Of a stretch of DNA of 6,301 nucleotides, positions 1 through 5,566 are shown one piece after another. Both the position numbers and the translations under genes were made by a program. Where the stretch lies: NCBI GenBank assembly GCA_900754955.1, contig CAAEEV010000007.1:1-6301 (forward strand). Direction: 5' to 3'. The notes under the pieces were generated by a model. That model was not told the DNA's origin and ran no database searches. It saw only the letters and a list, made by a program, of their open reading frames with translations. The stretch comes from Eggerthellaceae bacterium. Its GTDB lineage: Bacteria; Actinomycetota; Coriobacteriia; Coriobacteriales; Eggerthellaceae. The first letter of the stretch is position 1. Every line of letters starts with the position of its first letter.

Positions 1-546
1 CTTGCCCGAGCCGGGGCCGGGGGCGGTGACCACGACGAGCGGGCGGCTCGTCTCGATGAATTCGTTCTTGCCGTAGCCCTCGTCGCTCACGATGCGATCG
101 ATGTCGTAGGGGTAGCCGGCGATGGGGTAGTGCAGGTAGCTCGTGATGCCCATCGAGGTGAGGCGCTTGCGGAACGCGTCGGCGTCGGGCTGGTTGGCGT
201 ACTGCGTGATGACCACGTTGCCCACCATGAAGCCCATGCTGCGGAAGATGTCCATGAGGCGCAGCACGTCCTCGTCGTAGGTGATGCCGAGGTCGCCGCG
301 CACCTTCGACTTCTCGATGTCGTTGGCGTTGATGGCGATGACGATCTCGACTTCGTCGATGAGGCTCTTGAGCATGCTGATCTTGGCGTCGGGCGCGAAG
401 CCGGGAAGTACGCGCGAGGCGTGGTAGTCGTCGAAGAGCTTGCCGCCGAACTCGAGGTACAGCTTGCCGCCGAACTGGCCGATGCGCTCGCGGATGTGCT
501 CCGCCTGGAGCTTGATGTACTTTTCGTTGTCGAAACCAATGCGCAT
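1..546 (-). CDS. UPF0371 / DUF1846 family protein, N-terminal part (runs off left edge)
   Basis: The visible 182 codons start at ATG 546-544 and stay open to the window edge, so the C-terminal part is missing; family members are about 490-500 residues. The N-terminus ([10 protein letters not shown]), the [19 protein letters not shown] block at about residues 32-50, the INANDIEK segment near 72-79, GDLGITYD near 84-91, the SDEGYGKN block near 154-161 and the [18 protein letters not shown] block at 165-182 are hallmark UPF0371 (DUF1846) sequences. The last block resembles a P-loop but has Ala where a Walker A motif has its first Gly. The biochemical role of the family is not established to my knowledge; the protein looks soluble and cytoplasmic. 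A GGAAGGAG ribosome binding site lies at 559-566, 12 nt before the ATG. The family identity is very secure; the function is open. Confidence 0.95.
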   Translation of the reverse strand, partial: MRIGFDNEKYIKLQAEHIRERIGQFGGKLYLEFGGKLFDDYHASRVLPGFAPDAKISMLKSLIDEVEIVIAINANDIEKSKVRGDLGITYDEDVLRLMDIFRSMGFMVGNVVITQYANQPDADAFRKRLTSMGITSYLHYPIAGYPYDIDRIVSDEGYGKNEFIETSRPLVVVTAPGPGSGK

Positions 547-558
547 GGGTGTGCCGTG

Positions 559-566
559 CTCCTTCC
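559..566 (-). promoter_or_regulatory. Ribosome binding site of the UPF0371 gene
   Basis: On the minus strand this reads GGAAGGAG, a strong Shine-Dalgarno match placed 12 nt before ATG 546. It supports that ATG as the start. Confidence 0.7.
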
Positions 567-577
567 CTTGAGATCGA

Positions 578-631
578 CGCCTGCCTGCAACGGCGTGACG
601 CGCGGTCGCGTTGTGCGGCTGCGGGCAGGCG
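578..631 (-). other. Hairpin in the UPF0371 5' leader
   Basis: Arms 578-588 and 621-631 can pair over 11 positions with one mismatch (A opposite C on the minus-strand RNA). The 32-nt loop contains a further short pairing, 589-592 with 609-612. The hairpin lies just upstream of the UPF0371 ribosome binding site and would be transcribed if the promoter candidate at 648-653 is real. It has no terminal U run, so it is not an evident terminator. It may be a leader structure or an mRNA-stabilising stem. Confidence 0.45.
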
Positions 632-647
632 GAAAATGCCACCGTGC

Positions 648-653
648 ATCGTA
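648..653 (-). promoter_or_regulatory. Candidate -10 element for UPF0371
   Basis: The minus strand reads TACGAT followed by G, a 4 of 6 match to TATAAT. Its form resembles the TATnATG boxes before other genes in this window. No good -35 hexamer is visible 16-18 nt upstream, so this is a weak call. It would give a leader of roughly 95 nt. Confidence 0.3.
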
Positions 654-804
654 CCACGCGCCGCCGTTCGCGTTTCGCGGTGAACGAAATGAGCACGAGA
701 TTTGACCGAGATGAAACGTTGGGGCGTCGGGGCTCGGCGGAGCGGGTCGGTGTGGTGTTTCAGGTTGAGAGCCGTTCGCGAACGCGCGCGGAACCCCCGT
801 GCGG

Positions 805-810
805 TATGAT
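805..810 (+). promoter_or_regulatory. Candidate -10 element for the PF06541 gene
   Basis: TATGAT followed by G is a 5 of 6 match to TATAAT and lies about 70 nt upstream of the chosen GTG start, leaving a leader of roughly 60 nt. The expected -35 position holds only GC-rich sequence with no clear hexamer. A small stem (CGGGA/TCCCG, 850-863) lies in the leader just before the ribosome binding site. Confidence 0.4.
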
Positions 811-867
811 GGCTTGCGTTGCACGACCCCGCCGCGCCGCCTGGCCGCGCGGGAGCCATCCCGATCC

Positions 868-873
868 AAGGAG
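868..873 (+). promoter_or_regulatory. Ribosome binding site that sets the PF06541 start
   Basis: AAGGAG lies 6 nt before GTG 880, ideal spacing. The reading frame is open further up to a GTG at 799, but that codon lies upstream of the probable -10 box and has no ribosome binding site. The start is therefore placed at 880. Confidence 0.8.
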
Positions 874-879
874 CGCGCA

Positions 880-2277
880 GTGAGCCTCGACGTTGAGAAG
901 CCCGACGGCATATACGACCCTGCTGGAAACCAGTTCGACCCCGACGTGCCCCTGCCCGTCGATAAGAAGAAGACCCCGCTCGTCGCCAAGATCTACGGCC
1001 TGCTGTGCCTGATCGACGGCATCGTCACGATCCCCATCGCCGCCCTGTTCGTCGGCATGGTTGCCTGGGCGATGCTCTACCGCCCCGATCTCGTGGCGAT
1101 CGGCGACAACATCACGCTCACCTCCATCGTCATGGTGGCTTCGTTCATCGTGATCGTGGTGAACGCCGTGTGCCTCGTGGTGTTCGGCATCGCGCTGCTG
1201 CGCAACCGTCGGCGCTACGCTGCGCGGTGGTCGTACCTGCTCATCGCGCTCACCATCGTGCGCATCCTGCTCGACATCATGCTGCAGGGCCTCGGAGAGC
1301 ACCTCATCGCGCCTGCCATCCAGCTCGTCATCCTGCTTGCGCTGTCGGTCACGATGGATCCGTCGCTGCATGAGGAGCGCGAGCTGCGCCGCCGCCTCCG
1401 CAGCATGGAGGATCGCGAGGCGGCCGAGGCTGGCACGCTCGGGCGCGACCCCGAGGGGAAGGGCTACATCGAGCTCAACTTCTTCAACCTGTTCTGGGTG
1501 TTCGTGGTGTGCTGCGTGCTCGGGCTTCTCATCGAGACGGTGTATCACATGGTGGTGGTTGATCCTGGCCACTACCAGGATCGCGCCGGCATGCTGTTCG
1601 GGCCGTTCTCGCCCATTTACGGGTTCGGCGCCGTGCTCATGACGGTGGCGCTCAACCGCTTCTACAAGTCGAACCCCGTCATCATCTTCGTGGTGTCGGC
1701 GGTGATCGGCGGCGCGTTCGAGTTCTTCGTCAGTTGGTTCATGCAGACAGCGTTCGGCGCGGTGGCATGGGATTACACGGGCATGAAGCTGTTCGGCGTG
1801 CCCGACCCCATCGCGGCGATCGCGCAGGGGCGCACGTCTACGCCGTTTATGCTCATGTGGGGTGCGCTCGGCTTCGCGTGGATCAAGCTGTGCCTGCCGT
1901 ACCTGCTCAAGCTCATCAACATCATCCCTTGGCAGATCCGCTACTCGTTCACGACGATCTGCGCGGTGCTCATGCTCGTGAACGGCATCATGACGCTGCA
2001 GGCGCTCGACTGCTGGTTCGAGCGCGTGTCGGGCATTCAGGCGTCGTCGCCGGTGGAGCAGTTCTACGCCGAGCATTTCGACAACCAGTACATGGAGAAC
2101 CGCTTCCAGAGCATGTCGATCACGCCCGACGACTCGAGCCGCGTGGACGGATCGGGTGCGGGCGCGCAGGGCGCGCAAGCGGGTGCCGACACCAGCGCGG
2201 GTGCGGGCTCTTCGAGTTCCGCGGCGAGCTCGGCGGGCGCGTCGTCGGGGTCGTCGGCGGCTGCCAGCACGGCCTAG
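880..2277 (+). CDS. PF06541 family membrane protein ('putative ABC transporter permease', CmpB-like)
   Basis: This is a 465-residue multi-pass membrane protein starting at GTG 880. The PF06541 core spans about residues 204-380. It shows LFWVFVVCCVLGLLIETVYH (205-223), RAGMLFGPFSPIYGFGAVL (235-253) and WDYTG (297-301) followed by a WGALGFAW helix. These match the conserved R-x-G-x-x-x-GP-x-x-PIYG and WDY signatures. The N-terminal third adds a soluble stretch (1-36) and about four membrane segments (about 43-66, 81-107, 118-135, 144-157), then a charged linker rich in Arg and Glu (164-190). The C-terminus (about 424-465) is a Ser/Ala/Gly low-complexity tail. The 'ABC permease' name is inherited; no ATPase partner is encoded here and the transport substrate is unknown. 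The gene appears monocistronic and converges on the DUF5808 gene. Confidence 0.85.
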   Translation: MSLDVEKPDGIYDPAGNQFDPDVPLPVDKKKTPLVAKIYGLLCLIDGIVTIPIAALFVGMVAWAMLYRPDLVAIGDNITLTSIVMVASFIVIVVNAVCLVVFGIALLRNRRRYAARWSYLLIALTIVRILLDIMLQGLGEHLIAPAIQLVILLALSVTMDPSLHEERELRRRLRSMEDREAAEAGTLGRDPEGKGYIELNFFNLFWVFVVCCVLGLLIETVYHMVVVDPGHYQDRAGMLFGPFSPIYGFGAVLMTVALNRFYKSNPVIIFVVSAVIGGAFEFFVSWFMQTAFGAVAWDYTGMKLFGVPDPIAAIAQGRTSTPFMLMWGALGFAWIKLCLPYLLKLINIIPWQIRYSFTTICAVLMLVNGIMTLQALDCWFERVSGIQASSPVEQFYAEHFDNQYMENRFQSMSITPDDSSRVDGSGAGAQGAQAGADTSAGAGSSSSAASSAGASSGSSAAASTA

Positions 2278-2280
2278 GGC

Positions 2281-2300
2281 GGCGGCGCTGCAGCGGCGCC
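2281..2300. terminator. GC-rich palindrome between convergent genes, possible bidirectional terminator
   Basis: These 20 bases form a near-perfect palindrome; only the 2285/2296 pair (G opposite G) fails. It sits in the 48-bp gap between the PF06541 stop and the stop of the opposing operon, where a shared terminator is expected. Neither strand has a T run after it, so it is at best an atypical terminator or a transcript-end stabilising stem. Confidence 0.4.
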
Positions 2301-2325
2301 ACGGCGGCGCGCGTGGGCGGTTCCG

Positions 2326-3468
2326 CTAGCTCACGAGCAGCGCAATGGCGACGATGAACGCGGCAGTGAGCGCCACGCTGCCGACGATAATAGCCCAGGC
2401 GGCCGGCCGGGCGAAGTTCATCGTCCAGCCGATGCCGAAGCGCTCGGGCAGAAACAGGCTCGCGTCGTCGCGGTTGACGTAGAAGAGGCCGAGCTTCCAG
2501 TGCTCGTCATCGTCGGCAAGCAGGGGCGCGTCGCCCTGCATGCGCTTGAACACGCGGCTGCCCGCCTGGCCGTAGACGACCGATAGCGCGATGCTGCCGA
2601 CGATGATGGGGATGCACAGCACGACGATGACGATACCCGCCTGCTCGAGTCCGATGAAGCCAGCCGACGAGAGCATGAACAGAATGCCGATGCCCGCGCC
2701 GAGAAGCATGCCGATGATCAGCAGGAATACGCTCTGCGCGCGGGCGAACAGGCCGTAGGCGAGCGCGGAGGTGGCCGGCGCCGCTGGGTCGGTCGGCCGC
2801 TTCGAGCGCAGCATCATCCAATGGCAGAACGTGAAGCAGGCGGCGAGGAACACCTCGATCAGCGCGGGGAAGCCGATGACGATGCCGAGCGATTTCGGCT
2901 CGTAGTGCGTGACGGTGCCGTTGAGGTCGGCGTGCATGGGCAGCATGTCGGGCATGTGCGGGTAGAGCGCGAGCCCGAGTGCAAGCGTGCCGAGAATCAC
3001 GGGGATGTAGAGCAGGTTCCAGGTGAGGGGGAGGGCGCCGGGCAGGTCGGCCTCGGCCACGACGGCGGCGGTCTGCGTGCGCGCTGCGCTCCAGCCTTCC
3101 TGCCTCTTGAGGCTCATCACGGAGCGGCGGTTGCGCAGCATGAGGGCGAACGAGACGACGATGAGGACGAGGATGGCGGCGCACTCGGCAAACGAGCCCG
3201 CGAGCGCGCTTGCGTTTTCCGCCTGCTCGCCGCCGGAGGCGATGAGGACGCCCGCGATAAGGGAGACGACGGTGGCGGCGACGGTCAGCGCAAGCATGAC
3301 GGTGGCATAACGCTTTTTGAGCGCGATGATGCGCGGGTCGGTTTGCGCGGCGGCGGGCACGGTGACGGCGAAGCATTCGTTGCGGCGCATGAGGTAGGGC
3401 GTGAATGCGAGCAGCAGCCCGAGGGCGAGCGTCATCGAGGCGAACATGCCGATAGTGGCGGCGAACAT
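2326..3468 (-). CDS. DUF1648/DUF5808 domain multi-pass membrane protein
   Basis: The protein has 380 residues and about eight predicted membrane segments (near 5-25, 55-77, 95-112, 152-170, 193-213, 245-268, 277-299, 355-378). A DUF1648 region at about 157-200 shows the typical LYPHMPDMLPMHADLNG pattern (Pro-x-His and Gly in the loop after a helix). A DUF5808-type cytoplasmic segment at about 319-347 reads DDEHWKLGLFYVNRDD followed by PERFGIGW. DUF1648 is shared with SdpI-type proteins of Bacillus, where SdpI gives immunity to a peptide toxin and senses it; whether this protein does so is unknown. ATG 3468 is preferred over GTG 3477 because the AAAGGA site at 3480-3484 is only 2 nt from the GTG but 11 nt from the ATG. 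It is the last gene of the operon, 2 nt after the GntR stop. Confidence 0.85.
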   Translation of the reverse strand: MFAATIGMFASMTLALGLLLAFTPYLMRRNECFAVTVPAAAQTDPRIIALKKRYATVMLALTVAATVVSLIAGVLIASGGEQAENASALAGSFAECAAILVLIVVSFALMLRNRRSVMSLKRQEGWSAARTQTAAVVAEADLPGALPLTWNLLYIPVILGTLALGLALYPHMPDMLPMHADLNGTVTHYEPKSLGIVIGFPALIEVFLAACFTFCHWMMLRSKRPTDPAAPATSALAYGLFARAQSVFLLIIGMLLGAGIGILFMLSSAGFIGLEQAGIVIVVLCIPIIVGSIALSVVYGQAGSRVFKRMQGDAPLLADDDEHWKLGLFYVNRDDASLFLPERFGIGWTMNFARPAAWAIIVGSVALTAAFIVAIALLVS

Positions 3469-3470
3469 GG

Positions 3471-4016
3471 TTACCACGTCCTTTCGGGGCCGGCGGCTGA
3501 TGCGGGGCGTGCGCCGGCGCTTGCGGACGACGGCGCGTTTTCGCCTGCGCTGCGCGGGACGAGGCGGTTGCCCGCGGCGTCGAGCCCGAGCACGCGCATG
3601 TCGCGCGTGGCGCCGGCGATGCCCGGGTCGGCGAAGGCCCGCTCGGCTTCGCGCCGGGCCGCTTCCACGAACTGCTCCTCGGTACCGCCCTGCGCGCTGT
3701 GCTCGAGCGCGAGGCGGTAAAGCTGTTCGGCGAGGCGCGCGGCGCTGGCTGCGAGGCGCTCGGGCGTGGCGGTCTGCTGGAAGTCGGCAATGCAGGCGCC
3801 GGCGCGGCCGCGCATGAGCAGATAGCCCTCGTCGCGCAGAACGGCGTAGGCCTTGTTGACGGTGTGCAGGTTTACGCCCAGATCGCTTGCGAGTGCGCGG
3901 ACGCCGGGCAGGCGATCGCCCGGCGTCAGCTCGCCGCGTGCGATGGCGGCGACGATCTGGTCGCGTATCTGCTGGTAGATGGGATCAGGCGACGCTTGGT
4001 CGATGCGCAGGATCAT
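3471..4016 (-). CDS. GntR family transcriptional regulator, YtrA subfamily
   Basis: This 181-residue protein has an N-terminal GntR winged helix-turn-helix at about residues 11-77: PIYQQIRDQIV (12-22), GELTPGDRLPGVRALASDLG (28-47), then the recognition-helix region VNLHTVNKAYAVLRDEGYL (48-66). This pattern, especially N-x-HTVNKAY, is typical of the YtrA subfamily: short GntR repressors without a large ligand domain, often encoded with the membrane proteins or ABC transporters they control. The rest is helical to about residue 130 and then continues as an Ala/Ser/Pro-rich tail (about 156-178), making it longer than the usual 120-130 residues. An in-frame TGA five codons upstream fixes the ATG at 4016, although its ribosome binding site is weak. 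It probably represses its own operon; the repeats upstream of the CPBP gene are the obvious candidate sites, but no ligand is indicated. Confidence 0.92.
   Translation of the reverse strand: MILRIDQASPDPIYQQIRDQIVAAIARGELTPGDRLPGVRALASDLGVNLHTVNKAYAVLRDEGYLLMRGRAGACIADFQQTATPERLAASAARLAEQLYRLALEHSAQGGTEEQFVEAARREAERAFADPGIAGATRDMRVLGLDAAGNRLVPRSAGENAPSSASAGARPASAAGPERTW
3480..3484 (-). promoter_or_regulatory. Ribosome binding site deciding the DUF1648/DUF5808 start
   Basis: The minus strand reads AAGG-type sequence (GAAAGGAC across 3478-3485) inside the 3' end of the GntR gene. It lies 11 nt from ATG 3468 and 2 nt from GTG 3477, which argues for the ATG. Confidence 0.6.
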
Positions 4017-4067
4017 GAATGCTCGCTTTCAGTCGGAGGATGAAACGGGGCGGAACGGATTGCGGGT

Positions 4068-4096
4068 GGTGGCAAGCGGACGGGTCGCTTGTCACC
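4068..4096 (-). other. Intercistronic hairpin between CPBP and GntR genes
   Basis: On the minus-strand transcript, arms 4086-4096 and 4068-4078 pair over 11 positions with a single A opposite C mismatch, closing a 7-nt loop (4079-4085). The hairpin fills part of the 96-nt gap between the CPBP stop and the GntR start and has no U run after it. This makes it more likely a partial terminator, RNA-processing site or mRNA-stability stem than a full terminator. Confidence 0.5.
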
Positions 4097-4112
4097 TTGT
4101 CTCCGTTCGTCG

Positions 4113-5138
4113 TCAGCGGTTGCTGTTCGGGTCGGGCTCTGCCTTCGCGAAGGCGTTGCGCGGCGAGAGGGGCAGGCCGGAGCGCTGACGGCGGTGCAGC
4201 GCGACGAGTATCGCAGCGGCTGCGACGGCGAACCCGACGCTCCCGAGCACGCCCACGGCAGCGGGGCCGACGAGCGCATTGCCGCCCGACGCCGAGAACA
4301 GCACGCCCGCGCTCGCGCAGCCGTTGAAGAAGCCGTGGGCGATGGCGGCGGGGATGCACGTGCCGGTCTTGAGCGTCAGCCACGAGAGGAACGTGCCGAC
4401 GCAGCAGCACATCCAGCACATGGCGGCGATGCCGAGGACAGGGTAGCCCGCGTAGCCCGTGCCGTAGTTGTGCCCGAGCATGGTGAGCGGCAGGTGCCAC
4501 AGCCCCCAGATGACGCCCATGATGAGCAGCGCCGGCACCGCGGAAAAGCGCTCCATGAGCTTGGGCATGAGATACCCGCGCCAGCCCCACTCCTCGCCGA
4601 ATGCGGCGACGACGTTGACGAAGGGCACGATGAACAGCGCCGCAAGCTGGCTGTAGAGCGCGAGGCGCACCTGATCTTCGGTGATGGGGAGTCCCTGCGC
4701 TTGGACGGCTTGCAGGGTGACGGACACCATGGCGCCCATGGAGGGATCGAAGTCGCCGGGGAATACGGCAAAGTAGATGGCGGCACCCGCGGCGGCGAGT
4801 GCGATGGTGCCGAGCCAGGCGACGATCCACCACTTCCACGTGCGGCGGAACGCGAAGGGCTTCACCCAGGCGTCGCGCATGCCCTCGCGCGTGATGAGTC
4901 GCGTGAGCAGCATGCCGACGGTCGGCATGAGCATCATGCCGGCGATGAGCGCGTACGTGAGCACCGACATGCCGCTCATGCCGTAGCCCGAGAGCGGGCC
5001 AGAGCCGCTCGTTGCGGCGGGCCAGATGACGCCGAACTCGACCGTCCAGGTGAGAGCGAACGTAACGAGGACGTAGACCGCGCCGCGGGCGAGCGGTGAC
5101 CAGGTGCGGCGTGGCTTCGCGACGGTGCGGTTCTCCAT
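4113..5138 (-). CDS. CPBP family intramembrane metalloprotease (CAAX protease / bacteriocin-processing, Abi)
   Basis: This 341-residue membrane protein carries all three catalytic motifs of the CPBP (Rce1-like) family. Motif 1 is EEWGWRGY at 182-189 (paired Glu and Arg187), motif 2 is IWGLWH ending at His215, and motif 3 is HGFFN at 268-272 (His268, Asn272). The motifs lie in or next to membrane helices, with about eight helices overall, so cleavage would take place within the membrane. Relatives remove C-terminal tripeptides of prenylated proteins in eukaryotes; bacterial members are tied to bacteriocin self-immunity or membrane protein turnover. The substrate here is unknown. An unusual Cys cluster lies at 241-246 (CWMCCC). 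The start at ATG 5138 is fixed by AGGAGG 6 nt upstream. It is the first gene of the operon, followed after 96 nt by the GntR regulator on the same strand. Confidence 0.92.
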   Translation of the reverse strand: MENRTVAKPRRTWSPLARGAVYVLVTFALTWTVEFGVIWPAATSGSGPLSGYGMSGMSVLTYALIAGMMLMPTVGMLLTRLITREGMRDAWVKPFAFRRTWKWWIVAWLGTIALAAAGAAIYFAVFPGDFDPSMGAMVSVTLQAVQAQGLPITEDQVRLALYSQLAALFIVPFVNVVAAFGEEWGWRGYLMPKLMERFSAVPALLIMGVIWGLWHLPLTMLGHNYGTGYAGYPVLGIAAMCWMCCCVGTFLSWLTLKTGTCIPAAIAHGFFNGCASAGVLFSASGGNALVGPAAVGVLGSVGFAVAAAAILVALHRRQRSGLPLSPRNAFAKAEPDPNSNR

Positions 5139-5144
5139 GGTGTT

Positions 5145-5150
5145 CCTCCT
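5145..5150 (-). promoter_or_regulatory. Ribosome binding site of the CPBP protease gene
   Basis: The minus strand reads AGGAGG, a perfect Shine-Dalgarno core, 6 nt before ATG 5138. It is the strongest translation signal in the window. Confidence 0.85.
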
Positions 5151-5167
5151 GTTCTATATGTTCTATA
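5150..5167. repeat. Tandem 9-bp direct repeat in the CPBP leader
   Basis: TGTTCTATA occurs twice back to back (5150-5158 and 5159-5167) between the promoter and ribosome binding site of the CPBP operon. The second copy extends into TGTTCTATAACA (5159-5170), an imperfect TGTT-N4-AACA dyad. The octamer CTATAACA recurs at 5163-5170 and 5211-5218, flanking the promoter. The position suggests regulator binding sites, possibly for the operon's own GntR protein; this is an inference. Confidence 0.55.
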
Positions 5168-5175
5168 ACACTCCG

Positions 5176-5203
5176 ATCATATCACAGAACGATGATTTGT
5201 GAT
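5176..5203 (-). promoter_or_regulatory. Promoter of the CPBP-GntR-DUF1648 operon
   Basis: On the minus strand, TATGAT (5181-5176; 5 of 6 match to the -10 consensus) lies 16 nt from ATCACA (5203-5198; 4 of 6 match to the -35). The AT-rich setting contrasts sharply with the surrounding GC-rich DNA. Transcription would begin near 5169 and give a leader of about 30 nt with the tandem repeat in it. The -35 and -10 both overlap the arms of the dyad at 5180-5204. Confidence 0.6.
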
Positions 5204-5204
5204 A
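5180..5204. promoter_or_regulatory. Operator-like dyad over the CPBP operon promoter
   Basis: TATCACA (5180-5186) and TGTGATA (5198-5204) form a perfect 7-bp inverted repeat separated by 11 nt, centred at 5192. One arm covers the -35 hexamer and the other touches the -10, the classic geometry for a repressor that excludes RNA polymerase. The centre-to-centre arm spacing of 18 bp suits a dimer contacting roughly successive major grooves, but the binding protein is not identified. The GntR regulator encoded downstream is the first candidate; a CRP-like protein is a second, given the TGTGA/TCACA half sites. Confidence 0.5.
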
Positions 5205-5214
5205 GGTCGGCTAT

Positions 5215-5460
5215 AACAAAAGTTCCTGGGGAAACGTGAGGCGATCGCGGGGCGCGCCGCAGTGAGCGCTTCTCTTCATTTGCAGCATTCCCGCAACAAC
5301 CTGGCGACCGACCGATTCGACATGCGCGCGTGCAGCCGATCGCATCGGCCGTTGGGACGCCGTCCAGAGCGGCGCACTCTCGGCGCGCGGCTGGGTGACG
5401 TGACGTTTCGTTGAGGCTGGGCACGCATGGTGAACGCGGCACGTTTCGGCGTCGTTGCGC
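5215..5460. other. Non-coding part of the divergent CPBP/mscL region
   Basis: No convincing gene is visible in this stretch; the open frames on either strand lack ribosome binding sites and protein-like composition. Two compact perfect dyads occur: GCCGAT-CGC-ATCGGC at 5335-5349 and GGACG-C-CGTCC at 5355-5365. A tandem TGACGTGACG lies around 5397-5406. These could be protein-binding sites upstream of mscL, or chance in GC-rich DNA. Confidence 0.3.
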
Positions 5461-5463
5461 GCG

Positions 5464-5469
5464 TATCAT
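5464..5469 (+). promoter_or_regulatory. Candidate -10 element for mscL
   Basis: TATCAT followed by G is a 5 of 6 match to TATAAT and lies about 100 nt upstream of the mscL ATG, giving a leader of roughly 90 nt. No good -35 hexamer is visible, so this is tentative. Confidence 0.35.
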
Positions 5470-5552
5470 GTTCCGCGGCGTTTTCCCGTATGCCGCGCAG
5501 CGACCGGTGTCTGCATTCGGGATCGCGCAGCAGCATTTCGCATTCCGTCAAG

Positions 5553-5558
5553 AAAGGA
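5553..5558 (+). promoter_or_regulatory. Ribosome binding site that sets the mscL start
   Basis: AAAGGA lies 8 nt before ATG 5567. The frame is open upstream to 5411, but the preceding 52 codons give an Arg-rich sequence unlike any MscL N-terminus, so the start is placed at 5567. Confidence 0.8.
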
Positions 5559-5566
5559 CGAGACGC

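Noticed and set aside
799..879. Upstream GTG start for the PF06541 gene
   Set aside because: It lies before the probable -10 box, has no ribosome binding site, and the extra residues are Arg-rich; AAGGAG before GTG 880 is far better.
87..989. 300-codon minus-strand frame covering the UPF0371 gene and the intergenic region
   Set aside because: Ser/Thr/Arg/Ala low-complexity translation in the wrong frame over a well-matched UPF0371 gene.
760..2178. 472-codon open frame on the minus strand, opposite the PF06541 gene
   Set aside because: It is a shadow of high-GC third-position bias. Its translation is dominated by His, Arg, Asp and Glu with no domain, while the plus strand encodes a clear PF06541 protein.
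2507..3790. 427-codon minus-strand frame spanning the DUF1648 and GntR genes
   Set aside because: Arg/Ala/Pro/His-rich shadow frame; the true frames give recognisable domains.
4089..5099. 336-codon plus-strand frame opposite the CPBP gene
   Set aside because: Composition is Glu/Arg/Ala/His-rich without motifs; the opposite strand carries all three CPBP catalytic motifs.
5215..5460. Search for a tRNA, small RNA gene or CRISPR repeat in the longest intergenic stretch
   Set aside because: No cloverleaf-like arms, no regularly spaced repeats and no promoter-terminator pair were found; only small dyads.
5182..5469. 95-codon minus-strand frame in the CPBP/mscL intergenic region
   Set aside because: It has no clear ribosome binding site, an Arg/Pro/Cys-rich composition and no resemblance to a known family, and it runs through the CPBP promoter dyad.
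5411..5566. Possible upstream start giving mscL a 52-residue N-terminal extension
   Set aside because: The extension is Arg-rich, unlike any MscL, and the AAAGGA site 8 nt before ATG 5567 fixes the normal start.
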